Below, one piece after another: positions 21,471 to 31,749 of a DNA stretch of 47,500 bases. This DNA comes from Symbiodinium natans. Lineage: Eukaryota; Sar; Dinophyceae; Suessiales; Symbiodiniaceae. Position numbers and translations under genes: made by a program. Location of the stretch: assembly GCA_905221605.1 (NCBI GenBank), contig CAJNDS010002767.1, positions 1 through 47,500 on the forward strand, read 5' to 3'. The notes beneath the pieces were generated by a model. That model had not been told where the DNA came from. It saw nothing but the letters and a program-made list of their open reading frames with translations, and did no database searches. Positions within the stretch are counted from its first letter, which is position 1. Every line of letters begins with the position of its first letter.

Positions 21471-23975
21471 TCAACAAGCTTGGGCTTCGACAAGGGGGTG
21501 GCAAGCTCCACAGACATTAGGTTTTAGGGGGTTGGGTCTTTCTTGAGGTTCATGACTGAGGAGGAACACACAAACGAGCTCGGGACTGCCCCCGAGCATG
21601 ATCCCAGCACCAAGTTCGGCTCTGTATGGGCTCACCCCCTTCTGTTGTGTGGGCACTGCCTTTGTGTGGGCACAACGCGGCTGCCACCAAAAGGAGACTG
21701 AATCAGGGAGTCAAATGTGACATTTGTGATCGACGTGCTGTCTTCTTACCTTTTCCTGGAGGTTCTTGTCTGGCGGGATGGGAAGGGGAGCAAGGAAGGA
21801 AAGAGCACTTGCAGGCACTTGCTGTGTCTTGTAGTGTCCTAAGTTATGGTGGCCATGAAGAGCAAAGTTTCTTGCGGCTTCTGGTTGAATGGTGCCCAAA
21901 ACCTGCGTGTCGGGAAGGACACCGGTGCTCTCTGTCACTCTGTCGAAGCGGTTGTGATGGACGACAGGCCGCTGCTTTTTCAGACTTGGGGGTGAGCAGA
22001 CGGTTCCCAGAAGGTGCGGCGCTGAAGATTGCCTGGGTCGAGGACATTGCTGCTGAACTTGGCCATGACACTCATGACGTGGACCACGAAGGCTGCGAAA
22101 CCAAGGAAAGTAAACCCAGAAGGGCAGTGTGTCGGGAGAAAGGGCCGGCAGAAGCGGACTGGGCCCGGAATTATGACTGGGCCCGGAATTATGTCTGGCG
22201 CACTTTGTGAAAAATTGGTCTCGAGGTCGGAGAAAACAAAACGAAACAACAGTTGCAGTACGCTGTAGCAACTGTTCGGCATTGTTCGGCGGAGCTCAGC
22301 CACGGCCGACACTGCTATGCGGCCGGAATCTTGAATTGGCCCTGTCAGGTTCGAAAGGACGTGGAGCAGCCAACCAAAAATGCAAGGTTGGGACTCGCTT
22401 GAGGAGTTCCGCATGTCGCGAAGAGTCAACACTCTGTTCCGAAGTTGATGCGACAGTGCGCCTATGTGTGCTTAAGACCCTTCCGCCTGCAGCCTGAACC
22501 TGCTCAAGCCTCGCCTCACAAGCACTTTAATAAAAGCCTGTGAACTCGACTGCAAACCCTCTCCTGTCCTGAACGTGCATCAACCTACATACCTAAACAT
22601 TGAAACCCTACATGCTTTAATTGTTTTACGGTTAAGCCCAAACCCCGTAGCCGCCTACACCCTAGTTCTGTCCGCTACCAAGCCCCCAGTTTGAGCATAA
22701 AAACCTTCGAACAAAACTCAGTAATCACATGTAGTACGCAGTAGCACCCAGTAATGGTGGCCTTGGCGCTCGCCCCAGACCTCCATGGACATTATTGGAC
22801 AACATCGAACAGCTACGAGCACGCATGAAAATCGTATAGCCTGGATAAGGGTGGGTCCGCTCTTCAGAGAGGTCGGATGCGATGCATACCTTGCAACATC
22901 TCAGAGCCCAAACCTCCATCAAGTTGTCAAGATCGAACGTGCCATCGCTGTCCACGTGAAGGCCCGCCGGGCGGTTCTTCCTAAGATCAGCGAGGCAGCC
23001 TGTAGCCGCACTTCCAAACCCCATGTGTGCCCATATACGCCTCAAAGTTGCTGAAATTTTCAAGCTCCGAATCGGGTCATGAACTTGTCTTGGCAAGTAT
23101 CTCGTAGCGCACCATTCCGCAAATAGCCTTGGAGCAGCGCATCAACATGTACATCCCGCAGCAACTTCAAAGCCCGCTCTTAGCGCTGAACACTAAAGAT
23201 CAAAACACCAAATGGGTGCTAGATGCCATGAATCTCATGCTGAAGCCCTGAAAGTCCTAACGTCTGCTCCGAGTGCCGCCAAGGCACAGAGGAGATCCTG
23301 CGAGTGTTCAGACCCGCGGCAGGGGATCTGGACCTTCCACGGTCCTGCGAGGGCCCGCAGGTTTGCTGCACTAGTGTGTCGGGGTTTTGATTCAAGTCGG
23401 GGGTTGAAGCGATCACAAGTGTCCCATAAGCGTCCTACAATTTCATTGAGTCCTGGCCCGGCATGGTCCAAGCTGGGAATGGCTCGCGTGGGGCACTTCC
23501 TACTCACCAGGGCCTCCAGGTTCGTGGAACTAGCCTCGAAATTGTAATGACTTCTCAGGGCCTCTGCTAATGCCCCTGTTTGCCCCTGAAACTCAAACAC
23601 TCAGTGAACAATCGGCTGCGATCTGCAGGGGAGGCCAGTCAGGCCTCGGACTTGTATGGTAAGATTCGTTGACTCAATTGGCACTTCTCGGCTACTGCAG
23701 ACTTTTCCTCCAAGAAATCGCGTGTTGTGTCTGACACCTTCTTGAACGTCACGCCGCTTCCCTGGCTAAGACCACTACCACAGGTGGGCAGTAAGCAAGC
23801 TCTTTGAATCGACAAAAGTTCCTCTGCCAACACCAATCTCGCTGCCCCTGAGAAGGGCCCTGCCAGGAAAGAGGTCTCAGGTGCAGCTGGGCTTCCCGGT
23901 GGAAGACTATATCAGCCTGCTGCATGCCTGCCAGCTTTTTGCGCCCGAACTTGCAGGCTGTGTCTCTTCTATTGG
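21471..23975 (-). CDS. Multi-exon gene(s), one EF-hand-like segment
   Basis: Minus-strand blocks in order: about 23975-23880 (CKFGRKKLAGMQQADIVFH), about 23765-23640 (VTFKKVSDTTRDFLEEKSA, VAEKCQLSQ), about 23600-23508 (ALAEALRSHYNFEASSTNL, then a GTGAGT donor at 23507), about 23330-23219 (PWKVQIPCRGSEHSQDL), 22999-22890 (CLADLRKNRPAGLHVDSDGT then FDLDNLMEVWALRCCK, donor GTATGC), about 22110-21990 (FAAFVVHVMSVMAKFSSNV) and a block ending PPDKNLQEK before a GTAAGA donor at about 21750. HVDSDGTFDLDN is shaped like an EF-hand loop, but position 1 is His and position 12 Asn, so calcium binding is doubtful. The FAAFVVHVMSVM stretch may enter a membrane. Several genes may be mixed. Confidence 0.4.
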
Positions 23976-24299
23976 CTCCGATATGCGCAGTGCGCGGTCT
24001 TGAACTCTGCAAAGTTTGGGCACAACGACACGACTCATAGGCTTCACACCACCGCCAAAGAGGGTGAAGCAAGAAGCGCCTGGGAGACTGGCGTCCCCCA
24101 GGTACCTTCTGGAAAAAGCTTGCCTGCAGTTGCCCGTGCTTGTGGGAATCTCACTTCTGTCCGCCTGGGGCTGGTTCAGCCGAGGTTCACTTGGGCTCCA
24201 ACGATTGTCATGTTTGCGATTTGCAAAAGCGTGTGAGAGGCCAACCCTCTCTGTCAAGGACTCAGTCTCAGACAACTTCCAAACAATCCAATCTTGATT

Positions 24300-24831
24300 T
24301 TAAATCACCTCTGTGAATCGAGACCCTAAAGCCCAGGAGTCCAAGAACCGCGCGCATCGAGCTGATCTGGTCCTGAAGAGACTGCGCCGGATTTCGGTGA
24401 CAAAAGACAGCTGAGGGTTTGGGCCTTTGGGATGCACCGGTTTCGGGAGTTGATGTTTAGGATGTCCGGAGTTTAGGTCGATGGTTTGAAGAACTGGAAT
24501 GACAAATTGACCAGCATCTCCCCAACGCCTTAGCCAAACCTAAAGCAGCCCCAAGAGACCTCGCACACACACACACACAACACACAGAGGGGTGCACACA
24601 CTAGATAACTTGACTTGAACCTTGGGGTAGGAGAGTCTATTTTTGAGAGTCTTTGCAGCAGTCACACAGACTCACAAAGCACATACGCAGGCTTGGCAGG
24701 CGCACCTGCACCTTCTCCAGGTAGGGCCTCCGCAAGACATCAAAACCAGCCATGAGAGATCGCTGCTTCGGTTGGGGTCCTATAGACCCCAAACGTGACC
24801 CCAAACGGTGAAAGTCACCAGTGAGGTTGAC
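24300..24831. other. No gene seen; CA microsatellite
   Basis: No coding-like frame was found. A CA dinucleotide run lies at 24563-24587. The right part (24780-24831) is G/A/C-mixed unique sequence adjoining the inverted-repeat element. Confidence 0.5.
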
Positions 24832-25402
24832 GGATCACTTAGCAACACTTTTTCGGATCACTTAACCACACCGGATCCACACCGTTTCGGATCACTTAGC
24901 AACTATTTTGTCGGCTCACTTAGCAGCATTTTGTTTCGGCCCCTCGCGATTCCTGTTCATCATGTAACTTAAACACGCCTCCTCATTTGGCGATTCCGGT
25001 TCATAATATCTCTGAAAGACGCCCCCTCATGTGGCAAGTCCGTCTCATCATCCGTCCTAAGCACGGCCCCTCGCAACGACCCCTCATTAGGCAATTCGGA
25101 GTCATCATGTATCTTAAGCACGGCCACTCATTATGCGATTCCGGAGTCATCATATATCATATATCTTAAACACACCCCCTCATTTGGCGATTCGGAATCA
25201 TATGTATCTTGAACACGACCCCTCACTTGGCGATTCGGCGTCATATGTCTTAAAACACGCCCTCTCATTTCCCGATTCCGGTACAGTGTGTATTCTCTCA
25301 TTTGCCGATTCCGGTTCAGCATATATCATCCTAAACACGCCCCATCATTCCCCAACAAACCTCGTTGCTAAGTGATCCAAAAAGAGTGTTGCTAAGCGAT
25401 CT
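24832..25402. mobile_element. Inverted-repeat-bounded element, MITE- or foldback-like
   Basis: The left end (24832-24872) reads GGATCACTTAGCAAC, ACTTTTTC, GGATCACTTAACCAC. The right end (25364-25402) is its reverse complement with few changes: GTTGCTAAGTGATCC, AAAAAGAGT, GTTGCTAAGCGATC. Further copies of GGATCACTTAGCAAC lie inside the left end (about 24889-24903 and a variant at 24913-24926). The inside is a minisatellite with no coding frame. The structure suits a non-autonomous foldback or MITE-type element of about 570 bp. No clear target-site duplication was seen, so mobility is inferred from shape only. Confidence 0.6.
24936..25362. repeat. Degenerate minisatellite, about 42-45 bp unit
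   Basis: About nine imperfect units follow the consensus CCCCTCATTTGGCGATTC, CGGTTCATCATATATCTTAA, ACACGC. Units begin near 24941, 24979, 25021, 25066/25091, 25123, 25172, 25217, 25259, 25295 and 25340; one is partly duplicated and one shortened. The array fills the inverted-repeat element. Confidence 0.7.
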
Positions 25403-25420
25403 TGCTCAATTACTATTACA

Positions 25421-25547
25421 GGTACCCAAATTCATGTTCGGACGGGCCTATCGCTTCACTCGTGGCCTACCGTACACCGATCCACTGAAGCAACAGCAGT
25501 TGGCAAAAACACTCGAAGCAATGAACCACTCAACTGCAGGCTCTTAG
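25421..25547 (+). CDS. Possible terminal exon on plus strand
   Basis: A good acceptor (TTACTATTACAG) just right of the inverted-repeat element opens a frame reading PKFMFGRAYRFTRGLPYTD, then PLKQQQLAKTLEAMNHS, ending at TAG (25545-25547). The composition is protein-like. If real, the element would lie in the intron before it. No upstream plus exon was identified and the codons are less G/C-ending than those of the minus blocks. Confidence 0.3.
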
Positions 25548-25948
25548 ACTTAGACAGTGCCCCGGCACGCCTGGCTTGCTCAGCAACCTTGGAGGACATC
25601 TGCTTCATGACCTGGCAGTCGGGTGAAGGGTTTATGCTGGGAGCTTCGGGAAGTTTGGGAGGGTTTTAGGTGAAGGGACGTGGTGTGACCGGAGTTCAAG
25701 CTCTGTTGTGGCACACCTCCCCTTGTGCCGCTGGGCCGTGACTTGGAGACTTCCTTTCAATATTTCATGAGCGATATGCAACCACCACAGTCACGAGGTC
25801 CAAGGGACTTCAGGGGCTCTCTCAAAGTCACTCAGACAGAGTTTCGATGGTGTTCAGACCAGCCACAAGGTCGCAAGATGTCGCAAGCGATGTTGTTCTT
25901 TGTGCGATTCTGTGCGAAGATATATGACCGACTCTACCCAAACCCCCT
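25548..25948. other. No gene supported
   Basis: Open frames on both strands are short and without motif. No repeat is seen until 25949. Confidence 0.4.
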
Positions 25949-26085
25949 GGTTGCAATCGAGGTGGGTTTTCGGGGGGCCCTTCCCGGTTGCAATCGACCT
26001 TTTCGTGGCGAAGCTTGTTGGTGAGTTTTCGGGGCCACTCCCCGGTTACAATCGACCTCTTCGTGGAAAAGCTTGTTCGTTGCAC
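25949..26085. repeat. Tandem repeat, about 56 bp unit, 2.5 copies
   Basis: Copies share GGTTGCAATCGA (or GGTTACAATCGA), then CCTTTTCGTGGCGAAGCTTG, then GTTTTCGGGG and a CCC-rich end. The second and third copies keep the CGTGG...AAGCTTGTT segment and the first lacks it. The open frames that cross it are by-products of the repeat. Confidence 0.7.
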
Positions 26086-26816
26086 CCCCTGCTTGCTGGC
26101 CTTGCTCTGCTTCTCATGCTTCAGACATCAGGCCTCTGCCTTGGTTGAGTTCCCTTCCCTCGTCGTCGTCGTGGGCTGTCACTTTAAGCCTTCGGGCCGG
26201 AAGCGGCGTCCTTTGTTAGGCCAGGCTCGTGCCTCGGTCCACTCCACTCCACTGCACTCCACTCGAACTCGACCCAATTGACTCAGAAATGTTATGGTGT
26301 TTGCATGCGAGCTGAGGTGGTTTTGCACGATTTTCTGCTTTGGCTGAAAGTTCTGCAATGAGCGAGAAGACGGGATCACAAGACACCACCGCTGATCCAG
26401 CCTCAGAGTGCGAAATCACTCAGACTCCAAGATGGTGAAAGTGACGTACCCCTATTTGAAAAGTCCCAGAACTCCAGATACAACGGGCCCTGCATCTCAA
26501 ATCTCCAGGTTTAAGTGCAGCCAGCCGGCGGGTGTAGCTTTCTCCTGTGCGACCCTCCTGGGCTGTGCTCACTATAGTTCAGGTGCTGTGCACAATCTCC
26601 AAAGCCACTGTGTACCTAGGACATAGGTGGACACTATGTTGGACCTCGAGAACTGCGTGTATTGGCATGCACATAAGCGAAACACTCGGTATTCAAACAT
26701 CCCGTACACGCTGAGCCCCTACCAAGTGCAAGACGCACTGTCGCCAAGACAGGGCCTGCGTACCAGGGTGGGCTGAGGTGTTCCATGGCTCGGGAGGCTT
26801 GATTGTGCTCGCCCAC

Positions 26817-26933
26817 GTGTATATATATATATATATATTGGGTACCATATATATATATATATGCCTGTACATATATTAATACATGTATGTATATATATAT
26901 ATATATATGTATGCTACCCCCCCCCCCCCCCCC
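26817..26933. repeat. TA microsatellites around GGTACC, then C17
   Basis: (TA)n at about 26819-26839, GGGTACC at its centre (about 26840-26846), (TA)n at about 26848-26862, a further (TA)n at about 26889-26909 and 17 C at 26917-26933. The first part is an almost perfect palindrome that could extrude as a cruciform. Confidence 0.8.
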
Positions 26934-27179
26934 AGGGATATCCACGCTTTTTTGTGGTTATCCACGCTTTTTGTAGTTGCGAGCCAATTAGAGCGTTCAC
27001 GGGCCGCGGTGACCCCTGAACTCCCCCTCCCCGCCCCCCCCCCCTGCATAACGTAAATGCATGAGTCCCTGAGATGCTGAGTCCCCTCCATCTGCCCAAA
27101 CACTGGGCACAGCGACTCCTCGCCTCCCCTCCCTTCCGCTCCGCTGCGCTCCCTGGTTTTCGTAAATGTTTTTTTTCAG

Positions 27180-28010
27180 GGCTTATCTCTAAAACCCTCT
27201 CGGTTAAGGTGTAAGTCTTATGAAAAGAGATGCCCCGAAACCCTATAGGGTTTAGGGCTTAAAGCCGATAGGGTTTAGGGTTCAACCTGAAACCTGAACC
27301 TTTAGATCCATAGGGTTTCAAGGTTAAGCAATTACACCTAAACCCTTAACCTTTAAATCCAATAGGGTTAACAGGTTTGAAGATTTAAGATCCAAGTATT
27401 TAAACCTAAGCCCATAGAGTTTAAACCTTGAGGGTTTGCTGTTTAGGTACCTAAACCTGAACCCTTTAGGGTCAGAACCCTGAAAGCCTATAGGGCTCAA
27501 CAAGGCTGAAAGTTTTAACCCCATATGCGCCGAAGGTATACATGCCCAGACCTGAGGTTTTTCAACCCTTAAACCCCGTAAAGTCTAAAGGTTCAGGATT
27601 TTTCAAGGTTGATCTCTAAAGCCCTCACTAGGCCGAAAGGGTTCAACAGTTTAGGGCTTAAGGTTTAGGCATTGCCTATAGGATTAGAGTGATTAGAGCC
27701 TGAAAAACCCTATGAGGCTTGAGGCTTAAATCCCTAGCCCTTTAGGGTCAGAACCCTGAAAGCCTACGGGGCTCTAAAAGCCTCAAAAGTTTTAACCCTT
27801 TAGGCGCTGAACCTTAGGTCTTGAAACCTGTAGACCCCATAAAGTTTAACGGTTCAGGATTTTTAACTGTTGACCTCCAAAGCCCTCACGGGGTTGCCCT
27901 ATAGGGTTTAAACCCTATAGGCCTATAGGGTTCAGATGTTTATGGTTTAAGGTTGAGGCATTACCTATAGAATTAGAACCTTATAACCCTGTGTACGACT
28001 CACCTTTACG
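27180..28010. repeat. Interstitial degenerate telomere-like DNA
   Basis: About 0.8 kb is made of diverged AAACCCTA, TAGGGTTTA and CCTATAGGG words on both strands, for example at 27238-27290, 27355-27440 and 27895-27960. Many sit in small palindromes (CCCTATAGGG). Orientation is mixed, unlike the terminal array. A longer internal unit with AACCCTTTAGGGTCAGAACCC-type order recurs at about 27455-27500 and 27735-27785, followed each time by an AGGATTTTTCAAGGTTGA-like block (about 27595 and 27860). Confidence 0.65.
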
Positions 28011-28064
28011 TACTATTTGATGGTTCTGTCTCCCCTTTCAAAGTTTTTAGGATTTTGAGGAATT

Positions 28065-28345
28065 TAAAAGGACCCTTCATTTCTTTAAAGTGCTTAAACT
28101 CCTTAACATTTTGAAAGGCCTCTGGCTTTCAAAATGTTAAGGATGTAAAAGGCCACGCAAATACTTCAAAATCCGTAAAATATTGAAAAAAACTAAACAA
28201 ATTTGGGAAAGGCCCGGCCCGTTTGAATTTTGTAAATCCGTAAATTCCTCAAATCCTTGAAATGTTGAAACACAATCGTTGTTTTGGTAAAAGGCCCGGC
28301 CAATTTTTTACATTTTCTAAAGCCCTTACACTCCTCAAACTTGTC
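28065..28345. repeat. Degenerate tandem repeat, about 80-100 bp
   Basis: Units share AAAAGGCCC (GGCC), a T-rich stretch, AAATCC or AAGTGC, CTCAAA or TTAAACTCC, and TTGAAA or TTGTCGAAAC. Copies begin near 28065, 28147, 28208 and 28290. They are A/T-rich with repeated GGCCCGGCC cores. The long hairpin at 28363 follows directly. Confidence 0.5.
28101..28142. other. Perfect 17-bp hairpin
   Basis: CCTTAACATTTTGAAAG (28101-28117) and CTTTCAAAATGTTAAGG (28126-28142) are exact reverse complements around the loop GCCTCTGG. It lies inside the tandem repeat block. No T-run follows that would mark a terminator. Confidence 0.85.
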
Positions 28346-28362
28346 GAAACACACGGGCCGGT

Positions 28363-28521
28363 ACAAGCTGGTACAAAACGGTACAAGTTGTACAGGCTCC
28401 GGCCCCTGGAACCAAGAACGCCAAGAGCCAAGATTGCAGGGAGGTCTTGCCCTGCAATCTTGGTTCTTGGTTCTTGGTGTTACGGGGCCGGTACAACTTG
28501 TACCGATTTGTACCGGTTTGT
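28363..28521. repeat. Long imperfect inverted repeat, 72-79 bp arms
   Basis: The left arm (28363-28441) and right arm (28450-28521) share ACAA..GGTACAA, CGGTACAAGTTGTAC, GGCCCC, ACCAAGAAC and CCAAGATTGCAGGG in mirror order, with an 8-base loop (AGGTCTTG). The inner 14 pairs (CCAAGATTGCAGGG) are perfect and the arms differ by a few substitutions and one short indel. Transcribed, it would give a hairpin of small-RNA-precursor size. Confidence 0.75.
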
Positions 28522-28680
28522 GTATACATATATATAGAGATATAGATATATGTGTGTACATATAAATATATAAGTATAAATATACATATAGGTATAAATA
28601 TAAATAAGAATCTAAATAAATAAACAAATAAATAAGTAAAGAAATAAATACATACATATATATATATATGTATAGAGCTG
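28522..28680. repeat. AT-rich microsatellite tract
   Basis: TATA, TATG, AAATA and AATAAGTA words fill the tract, with (TA)n at about 28658-28669. The minus-strand tyrosine/isoleucine/leucine open frames crossing it are simple-sequence products. Confidence 0.8.
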
Positions 28681-28735
28681 CATTGTAATTGTAAATACAT
28701 GTAAAAAGTTGCCAGCGTGCAAGCAAGAATCGGAA

Positions 28736-29150
28736 GGAAAGAAAGAGCACGAGAAAGAGAAAGATAAAGAGAAAGAGAACGAGAAAGGGAAAGAGAAAGG
28801 GAGAGGGAGAGACAGAGAGAAAGAGAAAGAGAAAGAGAGAAAGAGAAAGAGAAACAGAGAAAGGGAAAGAGAAAGAGAGAAAGAGAAAGAGAGAAGGAGA
28901 AAGAGAGAAAGAGAGAAAGAGAGAAAGAGAGAAAGAGAGAGAAAGAGAAAGAGAGAAAGAGAGAAAGAGAAAGAGAGAAAGAGAAAGAGAGAAAGGAGAG
29001 AGAAAGAGAGAGAGAAAGAGAGCGAGAGAGAGAGAGAGAGAGAGAAAAAAAAAAGAGAGAGAGAAAGAAAGAGAGAGAGAGAGAGAGAAAGAGAGAGATA
29101 AGAAGAGAGAGAGTGCGAGAGAGCGAGCGAGAGGGATGGAGGGAGGGAGG
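28736..29150. repeat. Polypurine (GAAAGA)n tract, about 400 bp
   Basis: The plus strand is almost all G and A, with only scattered pyrimidines (GCAC, ATA, GAC, CAG). Units are GAGAAA, GAAAGAGA and (GA)n, then GGGAGGGAGG at the right end. Long mirror-like polypurine tracts can form triplex (H-DNA). The S/L/F-only or K/R/E-only reading frames here are not genes. Confidence 0.9.
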
Positions 29151-30647
29151 TGTGCAAAAGCCTTCCCATGCCTGGAGAAAGCTCACAACCGAAACCCCTT
29201 CAATAGCGCCTGTTCCGCTATTCCTACCCTTGAGGATGATTGACACCCCTTGGATTTTGGGACGGCCAAGTCCCTTCCAAGGGCTGCAGAAAAATTCACC
29301 CCCAAACCCTACTGTACACAATCCAGTTGTGCATGAGTGTGGACGGGGGTGCCCAACATCACGCCACACCAGTCCAAGACCACTCGAAGACCCCCGCAGC
29401 ACTCCAAGACTCTGGGCAACGACAGCTCTGCGCTCCACAAGTGCACGCTCATGACTGCTCATGTGGGTCATTGTGGGTCACGTGGCCGAGGCGAAGGCCA
29501 GCACGAGAAAAATCAAATTTCCTGCACGAAAGTGCGCCCCTGCCGTTTTCGCAACACGGAATGACCGGAACCGCGCAAGCCTCAAAAAGTGCGCGTTTTC
29601 TTGTGAGGGAGCGCGATTTGGCGAAGCCTCTTGAGGTTTGCGGGCCCTGAAATGTGCACGGGCCTAGACAAGAGCGTCTGGGCCACAGGAAGTAGAGAGC
29701 GGCATCGATTTCGAGGCTGCGTTTGCTTGCGGGCGTTCTGTGTGGTCTGATGTTCTTGCTCCCAAAACAAGAATTGGGGAATACTTGCGGTAGGGGACAG
29801 CGTTGCCAAAGTGGCGTCTTGTAGCGATTCAGGTTGTTGGTAGGGGGCGCACCTGAGTTGCTCCGCGTTGTAGGCGCCGATGCCTGTTTCGATTCGGGAG
29901 GTCGGGTGTCTTTTTGGAGATGTTAGGCGTGAATGTTTTGGGCATCTTGGGACCGCACTGGGATGCCTCTCTATGTCTTGTGGGCTGAAGGGATACAAGT
30001 AGATTTGGGAGTTTGGGCGACAACAGACACGATGTACTGCCCGTAGCTTCAGACTTGGATTCTCACCGTCGACCAGCACTCAACGTCACAGCATGTCACA
30101 GCAGGCCCTCGCGGTAGCCTGTACCCACAAACAAGAGGAAGATCGAGCTGAGCATGGCTTTCCTGGTTTTCTGTAGCACGAAGGCGACCTGGGCTCTGAA
30201 ACCGGCCAGGAAGAAACAGTCACATTCGCACCTTCGCGGCCTTTGCTCTCAAGCCAGGGCACATGCAAACTAGCCTGTGACGAAGCTGTCTTACCAAAAC
30301 CGGGACACTGCCAACAGTGACAAGCCAAGCCTGAAGAAAGATACCAAAAGGGCTGCCAAGAGGCGCGACCAAGATGAATGTTGTTGGACGGCTAGAGGGC
30401 AGCTGCTGAGCCCAAAGGGTCTAGGCAGTCTGTGGATGCGGATGTGTTTGGGCTTTTGGGGTTGCGTGATCCAGAGTTGCGGGATGTTGCAGGAAGGCTT
30501 GCAGGCTGGCTCTGTGGGATTAAAGTTGCGGCTCTCTTGGATGTGGACAGTTGACAACCCCCGCCACTTCAACAGCGCCATGCCCGCTTGCCGTCTGCAA
30601 GATCTGTATAGGAGCCCTAAACCCTAAGCCGCGAAAGCTGGACCGGA
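29151..30647. other. Weak coding potential only
   Basis: One minus-strand block at about 29646-29477 follows a TTTCAG acceptor and reads NAHFLRLARFRSFRVAKTAG, then NLIFLVLAFASAT, ending at TGA; a second frame from the same acceptor is also open. The rest to 30647 shows overlapping frames without motifs. A CCTAAACCCTAAG telomere-like word sits at about 30615. Confidence 0.25.
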
Positions 30648-31504
30648 TCATGTTGTCCCGATGAACTTGGCACTATCTACATTTCCGTAGTTGGACTGCT
30701 CTTCACCACGATGACGAGCATAGTCGCTGAGAGATTTGCCAGTGGCACCAGCTCCCGCGTTAAGATGCTGCAGTCATCGCACGTTGACAAGCCCTTAATG
30801 ACTTGAAAGCCATCATCACCTGTGCAGCTTTCGGCATGTGCAGGTATTGACGGCCACCAAGAAGGGAGGAAGGAATGATGGTGTATCAGCTGCTTTCTTC
30901 CAGGATCTGGTATGCACCGTGTGTTCAACATGAAACTTGCCGGAGGCTGGAGGTCGAGCGCATATGCATTGATATGCATTGCAGATCCAGACTTACCTCG
31001 TCATGGATGCAACATGTTTATGATGCCCTGAACAGGTTTTGCGGGGCCAGCCTGAACACGAAACTGTTGGTTTGATCGTATCAGCATGTCCTTTATATTT
31101 GTTGCGCAGTCAAATCTTGCTCTTCGAGAATGCTACGGCAGGGGCAAGATGTCACAACCTGGACAGAACTATCGTTCGAATAACAGATAATATCGGCTGG
31201 GAGCCGACTGTAGTGCGGATTTTACTGCATTGCTACTTATCTACCTTGTGTGGGAGTCGAGCAACTGAGAAAGCAGTACGTAGACGAGATCCCTATAGAA
31301 CTTGCACAAGGCATAGGATTCCTCCCAACTGCTGTGCGTGTCCCTCACTTCCCGATACCCGGTCCCAATTGATTTCTTGCACATCCCTGATGCAGCGTAG
31401 ACCTGTTCTCTCAGAGTGCGTACTTTCTTAAAAACCCGTTTAAAGGTACTGTAGATCCCAATACCGTTGAACCTTCCGAGTGGCCAGTAAGGATAGTATT
31501 TCAA
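30648..31504 (-). CDS. Multi-exon gene, glycine-rich GKS C-terminus
   Basis: The last exon (30767-30648) follows CTGCAG and reads HLNAGAGATGKSLSDYARH, then GEEQSNYGNVDSAKFIGTT and a TGA. It joins in phase, over a 52-base GT-AG intron, to an exon ending at 30820 with GRQYLHMPKAAQ. A GTAAGT donor lies at about 30995, ending a short upstream exon. A frame at 31504-31241 (MCKKSIGTGYREVRD, YALCKFYRDLVYVLL) may be the 5' part. GAGATGKS fits the Walker A pattern GxxxxGK[ST], but no beta-strand context or Walker B is visible, so nucleotide binding is not claimed. Family unknown. Confidence 0.42.
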
Positions 31505-31588
31505 AGGGAGAATCGCCTTACAAGGTAGGGGCGCTTCGCGGCTTCGGGCCAGGGACGCAATTCAGTGCAAGGTCCAGATTTACCTCAC

Positions 31589-31749
31589 GTTCGCTTGCCC
31601 GAGCCCCGAAAACCCCAAGTTGTGACAGTCTGCTTGTCTTTTTCGGAGCTGCAGGGACAACAACCTCTGCTGTACATGCTGATGTCCTCAGTCCTGGACC
31701 CCATGCAGTCCCGCATTCCCACAAGCGACATGCCGCCTGGGTTTTGGGC
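31589..31749 (-). CDS. Single exon, cysteine-containing, unknown
   Basis: The block is bounded by a TACTTAG acceptor (31750) and a GTGAGG donor (31588). It reads NPGGMSLVGMRDCMGSRTED, ISMYSRGCCPCSSEKDKQT and VTTWGFRGSGK. The GCCPCSS cluster might bind metal or form disulfides. It may be an upstream exon of the gene at 30.65-31.5 kb. Confidence 0.35.

Noticed and set aside
21626-22210. A 194-codon plus-strand open frame
   Set aside because: It overlaps a GTAAGA donor and helix-like blocks on the minus strand. A short direct repeat (GACTGGGCCCGGAATTAT) near its end makes its last residues repetitive.
26816-26945. Y/I-rich open frames near the TA repeats
   Set aside because: They are translations of (TA)n and C-runs, not genes.
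28335-29471. A 378-codon minus-strand open frame, the longest in the window, and similar frames over the same bases
   Set aside because: Its middle is S/L/F only, produced by the polypurine tract at 28736-29150, and its tail crosses AT microsatellite. Simple sequence keeps all frames open.
30733-30767. GAGATGKS as a Walker A ATP-binding loop
   Set aside because: The pattern fits, but it lies 30 residues from the C-terminus without a preceding beta-strand or following Walker B, so it is probably coincidental.
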